Both the position numbers and the translations under genes were made by a program. The notes below the pieces were generated by a model. That model ran no database searches. It saw nothing but the letters and a program-made list of their open reading frames with translations, and was not told the DNA's origin. Below are positions 19,075 to 27,343 of a stretch of 56,509 nucleotides of DNA, one piece after another (positions within the stretch are counted from its first letter, which is position 1; each line of letters begins with the position of its first letter). The stretch covers positions 1 to 56,509 of the forward strand of contig NZ_BACQ01000049.1 of NCBI RefSeq assembly GCF_000260435.1. The letters run 5' to 3'. The stretch is from Lacticaseibacillus zeae DSM 20178 = KCTC 3804 (GTDB lineage: Bacteria; Bacillota; Bacilli; Lactobacillales; Lactobacillaceae).

Positions 19075-20010
19075 CTATTGAACCGACGCCACATACTTCG
19101 CCAGCCCTTCAGCAAGCGGCGTATGGGTCATGAAATCAAACTGATCTAGCTTAGCTGTTTGGGCATACGAATCGCGAATGTCACCTAAACGTGGCGCCTT
19201 GTGGGTGGCGTGGAGCGTTTTGCCAGTGAGCTTTTCGAGTTCCTTAGCCACTTGGTTTAAAGTTGTTTGCTTGCCGTTTGCCACGTTGAAGACATCATCG
19301 CGCGCGCTTGGCGTTTCTAGCAAACCGCGAATGGCATGCACCACGTCGCCAACGTAGATGAAGTCGCGAGTTTGTTCACCGTCACCGAAGAACGTGAAGG
19401 GTTTGTCCCCCTTCAAGGCGTCCATCATAATTGACAGAACACCGCTGTACGGCGATTTTGGATTTTGCTTTGGCCCGTAGACATTGAAAAAGCGGGTGCA
19501 GACCATTGGCATATCGTATAACCGCCCGTAGTTTAAGACTGCGCGTTCGGTTGCAAACTTGTCGACCGCATATTGAGTCAGCGGTTTGACCGCCATGTCC
19601 TCTTTCTTTGGCAGTTCAGGCGAATCGCCATAAACAGCGGCTGAACTGGCAAAGAAAAGTTTCTTATAGGCAATCTTTTGTGTCCGCAAGGTTTCAATGA
19701 TATTTAAATTGGCTTCCTGGTTAACCTGGTGGGTTGCGTATGGCCGCTCAACGGAATCGGCAACACTGGCAATGGCGGCCAACAGCACGATGTAATCGAA
19801 CTGGCCTTCCATCAGAAGTTGGGACATGAAGGCATGATCGGTGATGCTATGTTCATAAAATGTAATCCGGCTGGAATCAGGAATATTGGTTCGCAAGCCC
19901 ATCGATAAATCATCGACAATGGTGATCGTATTATCAGGATCCGTTAACAACAGCTCGGTTAAATTGGATCCGATAAACCCGGCGCCACCGGTCACTAAGT
20001 AACTACTCAA
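19075..20010 (-). CDS. NAD-dependent sugar-nucleotide epimerase (GalE-like)
   Basis: Short-chain dehydrogenase/epimerase of 311 residues. It has the TGGAGFIGSNL Rossmann loop at residues 7-17, a VDDLS segment, SSAAVYGD, and the catalytic YAVDK (Tyr-x3-Lys). FFNVYGP, GDGEQTRDFIYVGDVV and a VANG strand follow. It most resembles UDP-glucose/UDP-GlcNAc 4-epimerases, though the substrate is not determined. The start is TTG 20010 with CGGAGG about eight bases upstream. It is the first gene of the leftward epimerase-GT2-GT32-priming transferase block and probably supplies the activated sugar. Confidence 0.9.
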   Translation of the reverse strand: MSSYLVTGGAGFIGSNLTELLLTDPDNTITIVDDLSMGLRTNIPDSSRITFYEHSITDHAFMSQLLMEGQFDYIVLLAAIASVADSVERPYATHQVNQEANLNIIETLRTQKIAYKKLFFASSAAVYGDSPELPKKEDMAVKPLTQYAVDKFATERAVLNYGRLYDMPMVCTRFFNVYGPKQNPKSPYSGVLSIMMDALKGDKPFTFFGDGEQTRDFIYVGDVVHAIRGLLETPSARDDVFNVANGKQTTLNQVAKELEKLTGKTLHATHKAPRLGDIRDSYAQTAKLDQFDFMTHTPLAEGLAKYVASVQ

Positions 20011-20177
20011 GATAATTTCCTCCGTCTTGCTGGTTTTATTTCTCTCCTATGGTATCACAGCCGCGCCCGAACCACCGCAGCTTATACCAAATGTTAGGAA
20101 AATGATAAGAACCATTCCAAATGGCACCCTGCTTGCCAATACCGCACACGCAACATTTGAATCCGTCCCCATATACT

Positions 20178-20224
20178 AAATCGACTCTGGCAGTACACAT
20201 TGATGTGCTGTCAGAGTCGATTTT
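20178..20224. terminator. Inverted repeat, likely terminator of the amino-acid ABC operon
   Basis: Arms of 12 bp at 20178-20189 and 20212-20223 with a mostly complementary inner part. Four Ts follow on the plus strand; the minus strand, which the operon uses, has only a weak U run, so efficiency is uncertain. The rest of 20011-20248 holds nothing I recognise. Confidence 0.5.
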
Positions 20225-20248
20225 GGTGATATTCACCTGCTTAAAAAC

Positions 20249-20911
20249 CTAGTTCGACTGCACCAATCGCCGATCCAACCAGCGACTTGCCAACGACAAG
20301 GCGTAGTTGACAACGAAGTACATCACAGCCAAGGCGACAAACATGGGAATCATGTAGTTAATGTTCTGCCCATATATGATTTGCGCGTGGTACGTCGCTT
20401 CTGGCAACAGGATAATCGTGGCTAGTGACGTGTCTTTGACCAGTGAGATGAACTGGCTGACAATCGGCGGAATCATTTTCTTAAGCGCCTGAGGCATGAT
20501 GATGTAGCGCATCGCCTGATAAAATGTCAGGCCATTGCTGCGGGCTGCTTCCATTTGCCCGCGCGGGACGGCGTTGATGCCGGATCGGACGATTTCGGCC
20601 AACATCGCCGATTCGAAAATGCTCATCGCCACAATGGCTGCAATGATGACGTTCAGGCGAATGCCGATTTCCGGCAACGCAAAGTAGGTGAAGAACAAGA
20701 TCAGCAGCAGTGGCAAATTCCGAATCACATCAATAACAAAGCCGACAATCGCGGAAAAATATTTAATGTTGACATAACGTGCTAAGCCTAAAATCACCCC
20801 GAGAACGAAGCTGAAGAAGATGGAGGCTACGGAAACTTCCAAGGTCACGCCTAATCCCTGAAGCAGGTAGCGTAAATTAATCCAAGAATACGCGTCGATA
20901 AAATTATGCAT
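20249..20911 (-). CDS. Polar amino-acid ABC transporter permease
   Basis: Inner membrane permease of 220 residues, HisMQ/GlnP type, with about five helices. The conserved EAA-like loop reads SNGLTFYQAMRYIIMPQALKKMIPP, the site that contacts the ATPase. AAAGGAG precedes the ATG by nine bases. It is the last of four leftward genes for one importer (ATPase, binding protein, permease, permease), 15 bases after the other permease. The two permeases probably form a heterodimer. Glutamine/glutamate is the usual ligand for this arrangement but is not proven. Confidence 0.92.
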   Translation of the reverse strand: MHNFIDAYSWINLRYLLQGLGVTLEVSVASIFFSFVLGVILGLARYVNIKYFSAIVGFVIDVIRNLPLLLILFFTYFALPEIGIRLNVIIAAIVAMSIFESAMLAEIVRSGINAVPRGQMEAARSNGLTFYQAMRYIIMPQALKKMIPPIVSQFISLVKDTSLATIILLPEATYHAQIIYGQNINYMIPMFVALAVMYFVVNYALSLASRWLDRRLVQSN

Positions 20912-20926
20912 CAGTCCTGCTCCTTT

Positions 20927-21571
20927 CTATGCGGTAACCCATTTTTTCTCAAGATAACGCATCAGATAACTTAACGGCATGGTCAAGATGAGATAAAGGA
21001 TTCCGACGATCAGGTAAGTATCAAACGTCGAAAAGGTCGTTGCCGCAATGAGTTTGCCTTGATACATCAGATCGAAGCCGGCAACGAAGGCCAGTACCGA
21101 GCTGTTCTTTACCAAGTTAATAAACTGATTGCCCAGCGGCGGGATCACTATTTTGAATGCCTGCGGGAAAATGATCTGTGTCATCGCTTGGGTGTAGCTC
21201 ATCCCGATACTGCGGGCGCCTTCCATTTGACCGCTGGGAACGGCTTCGATCCCTGCGCGCACGGTTTCGGCAATAAACGCACTCGTATAGATCAACAGGC
21301 CAATCGTGCCGGCGGTGAAGCCATCGATTTTGACGATAAAATGCGGCACGATCACGTAGAAGGCTAACGTGATGACCAGCAGTGGAATGTTTCGCACCAC
21401 CTCGACATAAATTCTGCCGATGATGCGCAGCGCCTTGAACGGGGAAATTTCCATTAAGGCAAACAGGGTGCCGATGATCAGACTGCCAATCAATGCAAGA
21501 ATACTGGCCGCCAAGGTATAGCCAAGTCCGGAAAGAAAGGTGTTCCAGTTATTGGTAAGAATTGACCACAT
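20927..21571 (-). CDS. Polar amino-acid ABC transporter permease
   Basis: Permease of 214 residues with five helices and the EAA loop SIGMSYTQAMTQIIFPQAFK, paralogous to its downstream neighbour. The start is ATG 21571: AGGAGGTGGA lies upstream, inside the last codons of the binding-protein gene, whose TGA stop ends at 21573. That tight junction indicates translational coupling. A frame to 21613 is open but would overlap the binding protein. Together the two permeases make the membrane channel. Confidence 0.92.
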   Translation of the reverse strand: MWSILTNNWNTFLSGLGYTLAASILALIGSLIIGTLFALMEISPFKALRIIGRIYVEVVRNIPLLVITLAFYVIVPHFIVKIDGFTAGTIGLLIYTSAFIAETVRAGIEAVPSGQMEGARSIGMSYTQAMTQIIFPQAFKIVIPPLGNQFINLVKNSSVLAFVAGFDLMYQGKLIAATTFSTFDTYLIVGILYLILTMPLSYLMRYLEKKWVTA

Positions 21572-21572
21572 A

Positions 21573-22397
21573 TCATTCCACCTCCTTAAGACTGAACCCT
21601 GGCACATCGCCAAACCACTTTTTAATTAACTTGGCATAAGTACCGTTTTGCTTGAGTTGTTTGATCGCCTTATTGACTGCCTTGACAAACGGCCGCTGCC
21701 CTTTGTTGATGGCAATCCCATAAGGTTCCTTGGTAAAGGTGCCACCAGTGACAATGTAACGGTTGTCTTGTTCCGACATTCCGTACAAAATCCCGTTATC
21801 AGTAGTAAGCGCATCCCCTTGCCCGGACTTCAAAGCGGTAAATGCTTGTGCATAATCGGCCAGCTGAAGCACGGTTGTCTCCGGCGCGGCTTTTTTGACG
21901 TTGTCGACGGAGTTGGAACCCTGCACGCCAATGACCTTCGTCCCTCTCTTCAGGTCCTTCACGGTTTTAATAGGACTGCCTTTTTTAACCAAAAGACTTT
22001 GGCCGGCATTAAAATAAACATCGGAAAAATCCAGAATCTTCTGACGCTCCGGAGTAATCGTCATGGTAGCAATCACCGCGTCAACGTTGCCGCCTTTGAG
22101 CATCGGTACCCGCGTGTCACTGGTCACTTGAACCAGCTGAGCGTTCCCCTTCTTGCCTAAAATCTGTTTGGTCACGGCTTTGGCCATATCAACGTCAAAG
22201 CCTTCGATTTTATCGGTTTTAATATTCATCAAACCAAAAAGTCGGGTGTCGGCTTTAACGCCCCACACAATGGTATTGGTCGCCTTGGCATGGCTCAAAA
22301 TATCCCGATCTGCGACACTTTTCCCGCAACTGCTAAGCGGTATCATCATTAACAACAACACCAGCGGCAGGAGCATGCGTTTCCACATCTTTTTCAT
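21573..22397 (-). CDS. glnH: Amino-acid ABC transporter substrate-binding lipoprotein
   Basis: Extracellular binding protein of 274 residues, family SBP_bac_3. Signal peptide with lipobox LSSC at about residues 21-24, then WGVKADTRLFGLMN, a GFDVDMAKAV segment, VIATMTITPERQKILDFSD and LKRGTKVIGVQGSNS, standard for glutamine/arginine-type binding proteins. It binds the amino acid outside and delivers it to the permeases. The start ATG 22397 has a modest GCAGGTG upstream; the next ATG (residue 4) is an alternative. It follows the ATPase by 51 bases. Confidence 0.92.
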   Translation of the reverse strand: MKKMWKRMLLPLVLLLMMIPLSSCGKSVADRDILSHAKATNTIVWGVKADTRLFGLMNIKTDKIEGFDVDMAKAVTKQILGKKGNAQLVQVTSDTRVPMLKGGNVDAVIATMTITPERQKILDFSDVYFNAGQSLLVKKGSPIKTVKDLKRGTKVIGVQGSNSVDNVKKAAPETTVLQLADYAQAFTALKSGQGDALTTDNGILYGMSEQDNRYIVTGGTFTKEPYGIAINKGQRPFVKAVNKAIKQLKQNGTYAKLIKKWFGDVPGFSLKEVE

Positions 22398-22448
22398 CTA
22401 ACACACCTGCTTTCATAAAGTATCCCATCCGTAACTGGTCTTGTTGGG

Positions 22449-23186
22449 CTAATGATTGATGATCTTACTGATAAATTCCTTGGCCCGCGGTTCTTGCGGA
22501 TCATCGAAGAATTGGTCGACATCGCTGGAGTCGACCAGAATCTGGCCATCATCCATGAAAACAATCCGGTTGCCGACGTGGCGGGCAAAGCCCATTTCGT
22601 GCGTCACTACGACCATCGTCATCCCTTGCTCGGCAATCTTTTGCATGACATCCAGCACGTCACCGATCATTTCCGGGTCCAGCGCACTGGTCGGTTCGTC
22701 GAATAAAATGGCTTTCGGCTTCATGGCAAGACTACGGGCAATTGCAACACGCTGCTGCTGACCACCGGATAACTCACCGGGAAAACTGTCCGCCTTGCTT
22801 TCCAGTCCGACCATCTTAAGCAAATCGCGGGCTTCCTGTTCAACTTCGGCTTTATCACGCTTCAGCACGAGATCCGGCCCGAGCGTGACATTTTGCAACA
22901 CGTTCTTGTTGGCATACAGATTAAAATGCTGAAAAACCATGCCGACATTCTTACGGATACGGTTCATATCGGTTTTCTTGTCGGCTAAATCAAAGTCATT
23001 GACAATCAGCTGGCCGGACGTAATCCGCTCAAGCCCATTGATGCAGCGCAACAAGGTGCTTTTACCAGACCCGGAAGGCCCGATTATCGTGACCACCTCA
23101 CCACGATCGACTGTTAGATTAATATTTTTTAATGCTTGGAATTTGCCAAAATACTTGTTAACGTCATGAAATTCAATCATTGACAT
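22449..23186 (-). CDS. glnQ: Amino-acid ABC transporter ATP-binding protein
   Basis: ATPase of 245 residues. Walker A GPSGSGKST near residue 35, Q-loop VFQHFNLY, signature LSGGQQQR near 135, Walker B AILFDEPTSALDPE and the H-loop VVVTHEMGF are all present. The start is ATG 23186 with AGGAGG nine bases upstream; the frame to 23210 adds only leader. It is the first gene of the operon, behind the promoter at 23226-23254. Confidence 0.95.
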   Translation of the reverse strand: MSMIEFHDVNKYFGKFQALKNINLTVDRGEVVTIIGPSGSGKSTLLRCINGLERITSGQLIVNDFDLADKKTDMNRIRKNVGMVFQHFNLYANKNVLQNVTLGPDLVLKRDKAEVEQEARDLLKMVGLESKADSFPGELSGGQQQRVAIARSLAMKPKAILFDEPTSALDPEMIGDVLDVMQKIAEQGMTMVVVTHEMGFARHVGNRIVFMDDGQILVDSSDVDQFFDDPQEPRAKEFISKIINH

Positions 23187-23225
23187 TTTGGAGGACCTCC
23201 TTGGGTTCACTAGCTCTTATCATGG

Positions 23226-23254
23226 ATTTTACATAGAAAACTAATGATGCGCAA
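23226..23254 (-). promoter_or_regulatory. Promoter of the amino-acid ABC operon
   Basis: Minus strand: TTGCGC, 17-base spacer, TAAAAT, about 40 bases before the glnQ start. The remainder of 23187-23548 (about 360 bases) holds this promoter, an uninformative stretch, and the terminator of the following membrane-protein gene. Confidence 0.6.
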
Positions 23255-23462
23255 ATATTTCTTTTAAAAAGTGAGCATTTATTCGGTGGAAAAAACGAAA
23301 AATGCCGGTTTTTGGGACTTTTGCGGATGGAACCGCGATGTGGGAATTTGGTGTGCAGATATTGCAGAAACGGATGGCTTGTTTCTCAGCACGAAGAAAA
23401 GGCTTTCGCACGCAAGCTAATATTTTATCTGTAATCACAAACAAAGCCAAGCAAAAAGCCGC

Positions 23463-23499
23463 GGCATTTCACATTGACTGATCGTCAACGTGAAATACC
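23463..23499 (-). terminator. Intrinsic terminator after the two small membrane-protein genes
   Basis: Sixteen-base arms at 23463-23478 and 23484-23499 with three mismatches, followed on the minus strand by GCGGC and TTTTTG. Confidence 0.75.
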
Positions 23500-23548
23500 G
23501 TGACTTGCTGACACTATTTTCGTATGGAAAGTGATACCGTGTCACTCC

Positions 23549-24538
23549 TTATTTCTGATGCCTTCGACTTTCCCGGGTTGGAAATTGCTCGGACGCTTGT
23601 TGCTCCAGCTTGGTCGTCGCATCGTCATCAAGCGCGTGGCGTCCTTCTCTAGTCTCCTGCGGTGCTTCTGGCTGACGACCCGCCACTGGATGCGTGTCAG
23701 TGTCTACCTTTTCTTGAGACGCTGCTGGCGACTTATCCTGATAAGCCAGCTGCACTGTCAGGCTGTATGGCTGCGATTCTTTACGCAATCCACTGCGACC
23801 CAATAACTTCTGCTCGCCGCCAATCAGAAAAACGTTGGCCGCCACCAGATGATAGTCCTGCGCCGCTTTTTCAACCGGCAACAAGCCCACCCGCTCAACA
23901 GTTGCGATGGGTTTGGCCGTCAGCGCGTTTAAGCCACCGGTAATAATCAGCTGATCGTTGACATGTTGCAAATCAAAAAACGGCAACGGATAGGGTGCGC
24001 CAATAGCGAGAACCGGTTTCTGCGTCTCCTGCGCAACCCGTTCAATCGCTTTGTCGTCCAAGCCCTGATAATTCAAGCTCAAAACGCCTTGCTTAACCAA
24101 ACTGGCAACCAACGCATCAAGATTCGCTTGTTGGTCATCGGTTAGCGTAACATCGGCCGTCAGCAGTTGCTCTTGAGAAAACACGCCATTAGCCGGTGCC
24201 GCGCCTAATTGCGTTTTTAGCTCATTTTCAACAGCGGTTTTCTTTGCACCATTGCTGCCCAGCCATTTTTCAACAGTTGGCGAAATATCGAATCGCGTTG
24301 TTTTGTTCGTAAAATAATACAGGAAGTTCAATGCAATAAAATACAAAAAGACAACAAACGCCAGCAGGAACAACGCCCCGCGGATCCGAAAATCCGGATA
24401 ACGCAGGTTTTCAATCGCAACATAGAGCAAGTAAAAATTAGCGAAAAATGCCACCCACGTGAAGGCCTTACCTTTGGGTTTATCGGCAATGTTAAAGTAG
24501 CCCAGCACGCGGTTGATAATATCAATAACAGTTAACAT
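23549..24538 (-). CDS. Membrane protein of unknown function
   Basis: Protein of 329 residues with two to three membrane helices in the first 85 residues (FTWVAFFANFYLLYVAIENL, GALFLLAFVVFLYFIALNFLYY) and a soluble cytosolic or extracytoplasmic domain. The domain is rich in Ala/Val/Leu, with a strand pattern around VLAIGAPYPLPFFDLQ. The last 60 residues are charged and rich in Asp/Glu/Gln, likely disordered. I do not recognise the family with certainty. It follows the 24559-25017 gene by 20 bases, so the pair is probably one transcript. The start at ATG 24538 has GGAAAGGAT-like sequence upstream. Confidence 0.75.
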   Translation of the reverse strand: MLTVIDIINRVLGYFNIADKPKGKAFTWVAFFANFYLLYVAIENLRYPDFRIRGALFLLAFVVFLYFIALNFLYYFTNKTTRFDISPTVEKWLGSNGAKKTAVENELKTQLGAAPANGVFSQEQLLTADVTLTDDQQANLDALVASLVKQGVLSLNYQGLDDKAIERVAQETQKPVLAIGAPYPLPFFDLQHVNDQLIITGGLNALTAKPIATVERVGLLPVEKAAQDYHLVAANVFLIGGEQKLLGRSGLRKESQPYSLTVQLAYQDKSPAASQEKVDTDTHPVAGRQPEAPQETREGRHALDDDATTKLEQQASEQFPTRESRRHQK

Positions 24539-24558
24539 GATTTCATCCTTTCCGCGGC

Positions 24559-25017
24559 TTATTGGCCATTCGTGCCGGTTGTGTCAGTTCCTTGGTCAGT
24601 ACTTGTCTGGTTCTGATCAGTCGTTTGCCCATTATTGGTGGAAGCGGTGCTTGGTGTGGACGTCACAGAAGATGTTGACGCCTTTGAGGTCGAAGTTGCC
24701 GAACTTGGTGTCGACGTTGCACTCGCGGTACTGGTCGTTTCGTTGTTGTTCTCCTCATGACTCGGCTGCGTCTGCGACTGGCTAGCAGCAGACGGCTGGG
24801 ACGCCGAAGTTTGACTTGGTTCCGGCTTTGACGAGGCTAAACGCGCAGCCTTAGAAGCCGATTCGGATTTTATTTTGGATACCAACGAACTCTGATCGGT
24901 TGCCGATTTAGGCTGATTGACCGGGTTAATCGTATTAACAATGTTATACGCACTAATCAAAACAATCAGCGAAACAATGGCAGTCGGCGGTAATAATGGC
25001 GGTGTTCGATAAGCCAT
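24559..25017 (-). CDS. Small membrane-anchored protein with Ser/Thr-rich tail
   Basis: Protein of 152 residues: short N-terminus MAYRTPPLLPPTA, one membrane segment IVSLIVLISAYNIVNTI, then a long low-complexity tail of Ser, Thr, Ala, Gln and Asn. The tail is most likely outside and could span or pack into the wall. The start is ATG 25017 with AAAGGAG eight bases upstream; six further residues are open before it. No known domain. It is cotranscribed with the next membrane protein, suggesting the two work together. Confidence 0.7.
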   Translation of the reverse strand: MAYRTPPLLPPTAIVSLIVLISAYNIVNTINPVNQPKSATDQSSLVSKIKSESASKAARLASSKPEPSQTSASQPSAASQSQTQPSHEENNNETTSTASATSTPSSATSTSKASTSSVTSTPSTASTNNGQTTDQNQTSTDQGTDTTGTNGQ

Positions 25018-25199
25018 GTAGCCAGCTCCTTTCATTCATCGTTTCATTTTACCCCAAAAGTAGCAGGAAGCACCTTAAGTTACCGCTAAAATTATACGCT
25101 ACTTATAGCGTTGGCCAAAGTGGTGCGCTTTTCAACAATCGTGAGATGGCTACCAATGCATGAGCCACATTTGAAACATGCAACACGACGCATAACTAA

Positions 25200-25230
25200 A
25201 AAAGACATCAGAGAATGGCTATCTCTGGTG
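25200..25230 (-). terminator. Intrinsic terminator after the Fur-family regulator gene
   Basis: Nine-bp stem (arms 25206-25214 and 25222-25230, one mismatch) followed on the minus strand by TCTTTTTT. Confidence 0.75.
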
Positions 25231-25278
25231 CCGATACATCTACGGAGCACATCTGCGTCATTTACTTGCAACTGGTCA

Positions 25279-25731
25279 TTAGGCGTTAGCTTCTTTCAAG
25301 CTGTTCGCCCGCTTTTGGCATTCCGCGCACAAACCATAAAGTTCAAAATTGTGGCTTTGAATTTTAGCGCCCGGAACCTGATCTTCAAAGTAATTCAACG
25401 GACACATTTTAAGTTCAATCACTTTACCGCAGTTCGTACAGATAAAATGGTGATGATGCGGATGCTGGAAATCACACTGCAGTTTAACTACGATTTGATC
25501 GTCTTGCATGCGACTTTCCAGGATGCCCATTTCGATGAATGATTTGACGTTGCGATAAATCGTATCATGCGACACCCCAGGGAATTGCGTGCGCATATAT
25601 CGATCCAAAATCGTGACCGCCGTATACCGATGCTGGTTCCTGCCCAGATAGTCAACCATTGACTCACGTTGTTTGGTGACCCGGTAACCATGTTGTTTTA
25701 ACTGTTTTAATGCAATTGTTGTGTTGTCCAT
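25279..25731 (-). CDS. zur: Fur-family metalloregulator, probably Zur
   Basis: DNA-binding repressor of 150 residues. The N-terminal winged helix contains GYRVTKQRESMVDYL and HDTIYRNVKSF (recognition helix). The C-terminal dimer domain has HPHHHHFICTNCGK and LCAEC: two Cys-x2-Cys pairs for structural zinc and a His cluster for regulatory metal. I call it Zur rather than Fur or PerR because the box upstream (25784-25802) matches the Zur consensus TCGTAATnATTACGA in all but one defined base. AAAGGGG lies nine bases before ATG 25731. It would repress zinc-uptake functions and itself; its own promoter runs across the box. Metal choice from sequence alone is not certain. Confidence 0.8.
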   Translation of the reverse strand: MDNTTIALKQLKQHGYRVTKQRESMVDYLGRNQHRYTAVTILDRYMRTQFPGVSHDTIYRNVKSFIEMGILESRMQDDQIVVKLQCDFQHPHHHHFICTNCGKVIELKMCPLNYFEDQVPGAKIQSHNFELYGLCAECQKRANSLKEANA

Positions 25732-25750
25732 GGAATTAAACCCCTTTGGC

Positions 25751-25779
25751 TTGACACTTTAATTGAAGACGTGTAATGT
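25751..25779 (+). promoter_or_regulatory. Promoter of the 37-residue protein gene
   Basis: TTGACA (25751-25756), 17-base spacer, TAATGT (25774-25779). The predicted transcript start falls at about 25786, inside the Zur-type box. Confidence 0.75.
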
Positions 25780-25783
25780 ATCA

Positions 25784-25802
25784 AATCGTACTGATTACGA
25801 TT
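25784..25802. promoter_or_regulatory. zur box: Zur-type operator between divergent genes
   Basis: A 7-bp inverted repeat, AATCGTA/TACGATT around CTGAT. Its core TCGTACTGATTACGA (25786-25800) differs at one defined base from the Bacillus Zur consensus TCGTAATnATTACGA. PerR (TTATAAT) and Fur (TGATAAT) boxes fit worse. It covers the start of the rightward transcript and the core promoter region of the leftward regulator gene. Confidence 0.75.
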
Positions 25803-25842
25803 AGTACCATTTAGTGTAACACGCCTGACAGGAGGAAGCAAT

Positions 25843-25956
25843 ATGGCTGAAAAAACCGATTATGCATCTGCTGCACGTCGTTTAAAAAGTAAGAATCCCA
25901 AGACCCGTTCACGCGCTAAACGTGTGATTAAGGCCGTTAAGAAACCGACTAAATAA
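25843..25956 (+). CDS. 37-residue basic protein, possible metal homeostasis role
   Basis: Short gene with a strong ribosome binding site (AGGAGGA, about six bases before ATG 25843) and its own promoter and terminator. The product starts MAEKTDYASAARRL and is very basic: 12 Lys/Arg follow within the next 23 residues (KSKNPKTRSRAKRV, IKAVKKPTK). It has no Cys or His, so it is unlikely to bind zinc itself. Short proteins of this look occur in lactobacilli and enterococci and I recall some labelled putative metal homeostasis protein; that recollection was not checked. Its transcript start lies in the Zur-type box, so it is probably made when zinc is low. RNA or ribosome binding is possible given the charge. 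Confidence 0.75.
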   Translation: MAEKTDYASAARRLKSKNPKTRSRAKRVIKAVKKPTK

Positions 25957-25982
25957 CCATTGACAGATACCAAAATAGATTG

Positions 25983-26028
25983 AACGTGGCCTTTTGCTAT
26001 CACATAGCGAAGGGTCACGTTTTATTTT
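25983..26028 (+). terminator. Intrinsic terminator after the 37-residue protein gene
   Basis: Long imperfect stem, arms 25983-26000 and 26004-26021, followed by TTTTATTTTT on the plus strand. It abuts the stop codon of the convergent guanylate-kinase-like gene. Confidence 0.75.
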
Positions 26029-26624
26029 TGTTCCGGATTCAGCGATATTAAACCGCAGCTTTTCAGCGCCAAATCTTTCATGAACCGATCAACTTGTTCC
26101 CGTGCTTCATCCCAACTGTCATTTTTGATCACCGTCGCAAACGGCTTGAGTTCAGCCGGCAAGGTTAAATCCCGCTTATATTCAGGACTCTTCAGCCGTG
26201 CCGCCACCATCGCCGGATCATCGCCGCGGCCCAATAAGCGATCCTTCAGAACAGTCGGATCATCAATAGTGAGGAATAACACCACAACCTCTTTAGGGAG
26301 CTCGTGAACATAGGTAATTGCCCCTTTAGTATCCAGGACAATACTTAAAAAAGGATGCTTCGCCCAATTTTTCTCGAGCGACTCATGTGAGGAACCATAT
26401 TCATAGCCAGCATAAGTGACCTTTTCGATAAAATGTTTCGTTGCAAAACTTGCCGGCGTTTCAAAATAATAATCGACGCCATTCTTTTCACCCTTACGCG
26501 CCGGACGAGTGGTGTGCGTCATCACCCGATGAATTCGGTAGTTATCGCGTAGATACGCGCTCACCGTTGTTTTGCCGGTACCTGTTGCCCCTGTGATCAC
26601 AATCAACTTATGCGCCGCTTTCAT
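26022..26624 (-). CDS. Guanylate kinase-like P-loop protein
   Basis: Protein of 200 residues with P-loop GATGTGKTT near residue 15, THTTRPARKGEKNGVDYYF (the GMP-binding lid of guanylate kinases) and a GYEYGSS segment. Length is close to GMK (about 200), but the C-terminal half diverges from canonical Gmk, including a RLLGRGDDPAMVAARL segment. It may be a second guanylate kinase-like enzyme rather than the essential one. ATG 26624 has AAGGAGG six bases upstream; the frame to 26660 adds leader only. It lies alone, leftward. Confidence 0.8.
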   Translation of the reverse strand: MKAAHKLIVITGATGTGKTTVSAYLRDNYRIHRVMTHTTRPARKGEKNGVDYYFETPASFATKHFIEKVTYAGYEYGSSHESLEKNWAKHPFLSIVLDTKGAITYVHELPKEVVVLFLTIDDPTVLKDRLLGRGDDPAMVAARLKSPEYKRDLTLPAELKPFATVIKNDSWDEAREQVDRFMKDLALKSCGLISLNPEQK

Positions 26625-26731
26625 GATCCGCCTCCTTGAATATTGCCTCGATTGTACCAAATCAGCGCCGATTCGTCAGCTGAAAATCAACAATGAGCGG
26701 TAAATCAAGCTAGCCTTTTCCACTCAAAACC

Positions 26732-27139
26732 TCAGGACAAGTCCTGGTAAAAAGCGACCACACCAAAGTGATCACTCGACACAAACCCGATCTTCTCGTA
26801 AAAAGCCCGCGTGTCTGGTTGATCATCCGTCAACAAAACTCGCTGCCGCACTTCCGGATAGTGATCGACCAATGCGTTTACCAATTGGCGGCCAATCCCT
26901 TGACGTTGGAAACTTGGAAGCACCAGCAGATCCTGTATGAAAAGAATCGTTTCGCCATCCCCTACTGCCCGAATCAACCCCACTAAACGGTCCCCATCAA
27001 AGGCACCCAAAACAATAAGCGACTGCGCCAAGGCTCGTTTTAGTTTTGCGGGATTGCGCGTGTACATGACCCATCCAACGGCTTGATATAAAGTCAATAC
27101 AGCTTCGTCATCAAGTTTGCGATTGTCAATCTTGATCAT
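26732..27139 (-). CDS. GNAT-family N-acetyltransferase
   Basis: Acetyl-CoA-dependent acetyltransferase of 135 residues. The acetyl-CoA site is seen as IQDLLVLPSFQRQGIGRQLV (motif A, with QRQGIGRQ), preceded by the beta strand GLIRAVGDGE and followed by LLTDDQPDTRAFYEKIGF (motif B). The start is ATG 27139 with GAGGAGGGG just upstream; the frame to 27169 is leader. Substrate unknown. It lies about 110 bases before the guanylate-kinase-like gene, same strand. Confidence 0.88.
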   Translation of the reverse strand: MIKIDNRKLDDEAVLTLYQAVGWVMYTRNPAKLKRALAQSLIVLGAFDGDRLVGLIRAVGDGETILFIQDLLVLPSFQRQGIGRQLVNALVDHYPEVRQRVLLTDDQPDTRAFYEKIGFVSSDHFGVVAFYQDLS

Positions 27140-27280
27140 CCCTGTCCCCTCCTCGTAAGCGTGAATCAATGCTTAATTCAGGCAATGAGTCACACATGAT
27201 TATCAGTTTGATCATATTGTCGCATAGATTGCGGATGATAGGCTCGCGAATCGCTCGATTATTTGGATTTTATTTTAAAG

Positions 27281-27311
27281 AAAAAAGACCGGCCACCATG
27301 ACCGATCTTTT
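27281..27311 (-). terminator. Intrinsic terminator after the NlpC/P60 gene
   Basis: Ten-bp stem with one mismatch (27283-27292 and 27302-27311), then TTTTTT on the minus strand. Confidence 0.8.
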
Positions 27312-27343
27312 AAATATATATTTTGCAGGATGTGAACAACTAA

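Noticed and set aside
20036-20236. 66-codon leftward frame between the epimerase and the ABC permease genes
   Set aside because: It covers the terminator inverted repeat and has no ribosome binding site.
23241-23450. 69-codon leftward frame upstream of the ABC operon
   Set aside because: It overlaps the -35 box of the operon promoter and has no good start signal.
24559-25017. LPxTG-type wall anchor in the Ser/Thr-rich membrane protein
   Set aside because: No LPxTG motif, C-terminal hydrophobic segment or positive tail is present.
25784-25802. PerR or Fur box reading of the palindrome before the Fur-family gene
   Set aside because: The half-site TCGTA fits Zur; PerR (TTATA) and Fur (TGATA) need two or more changes per half.
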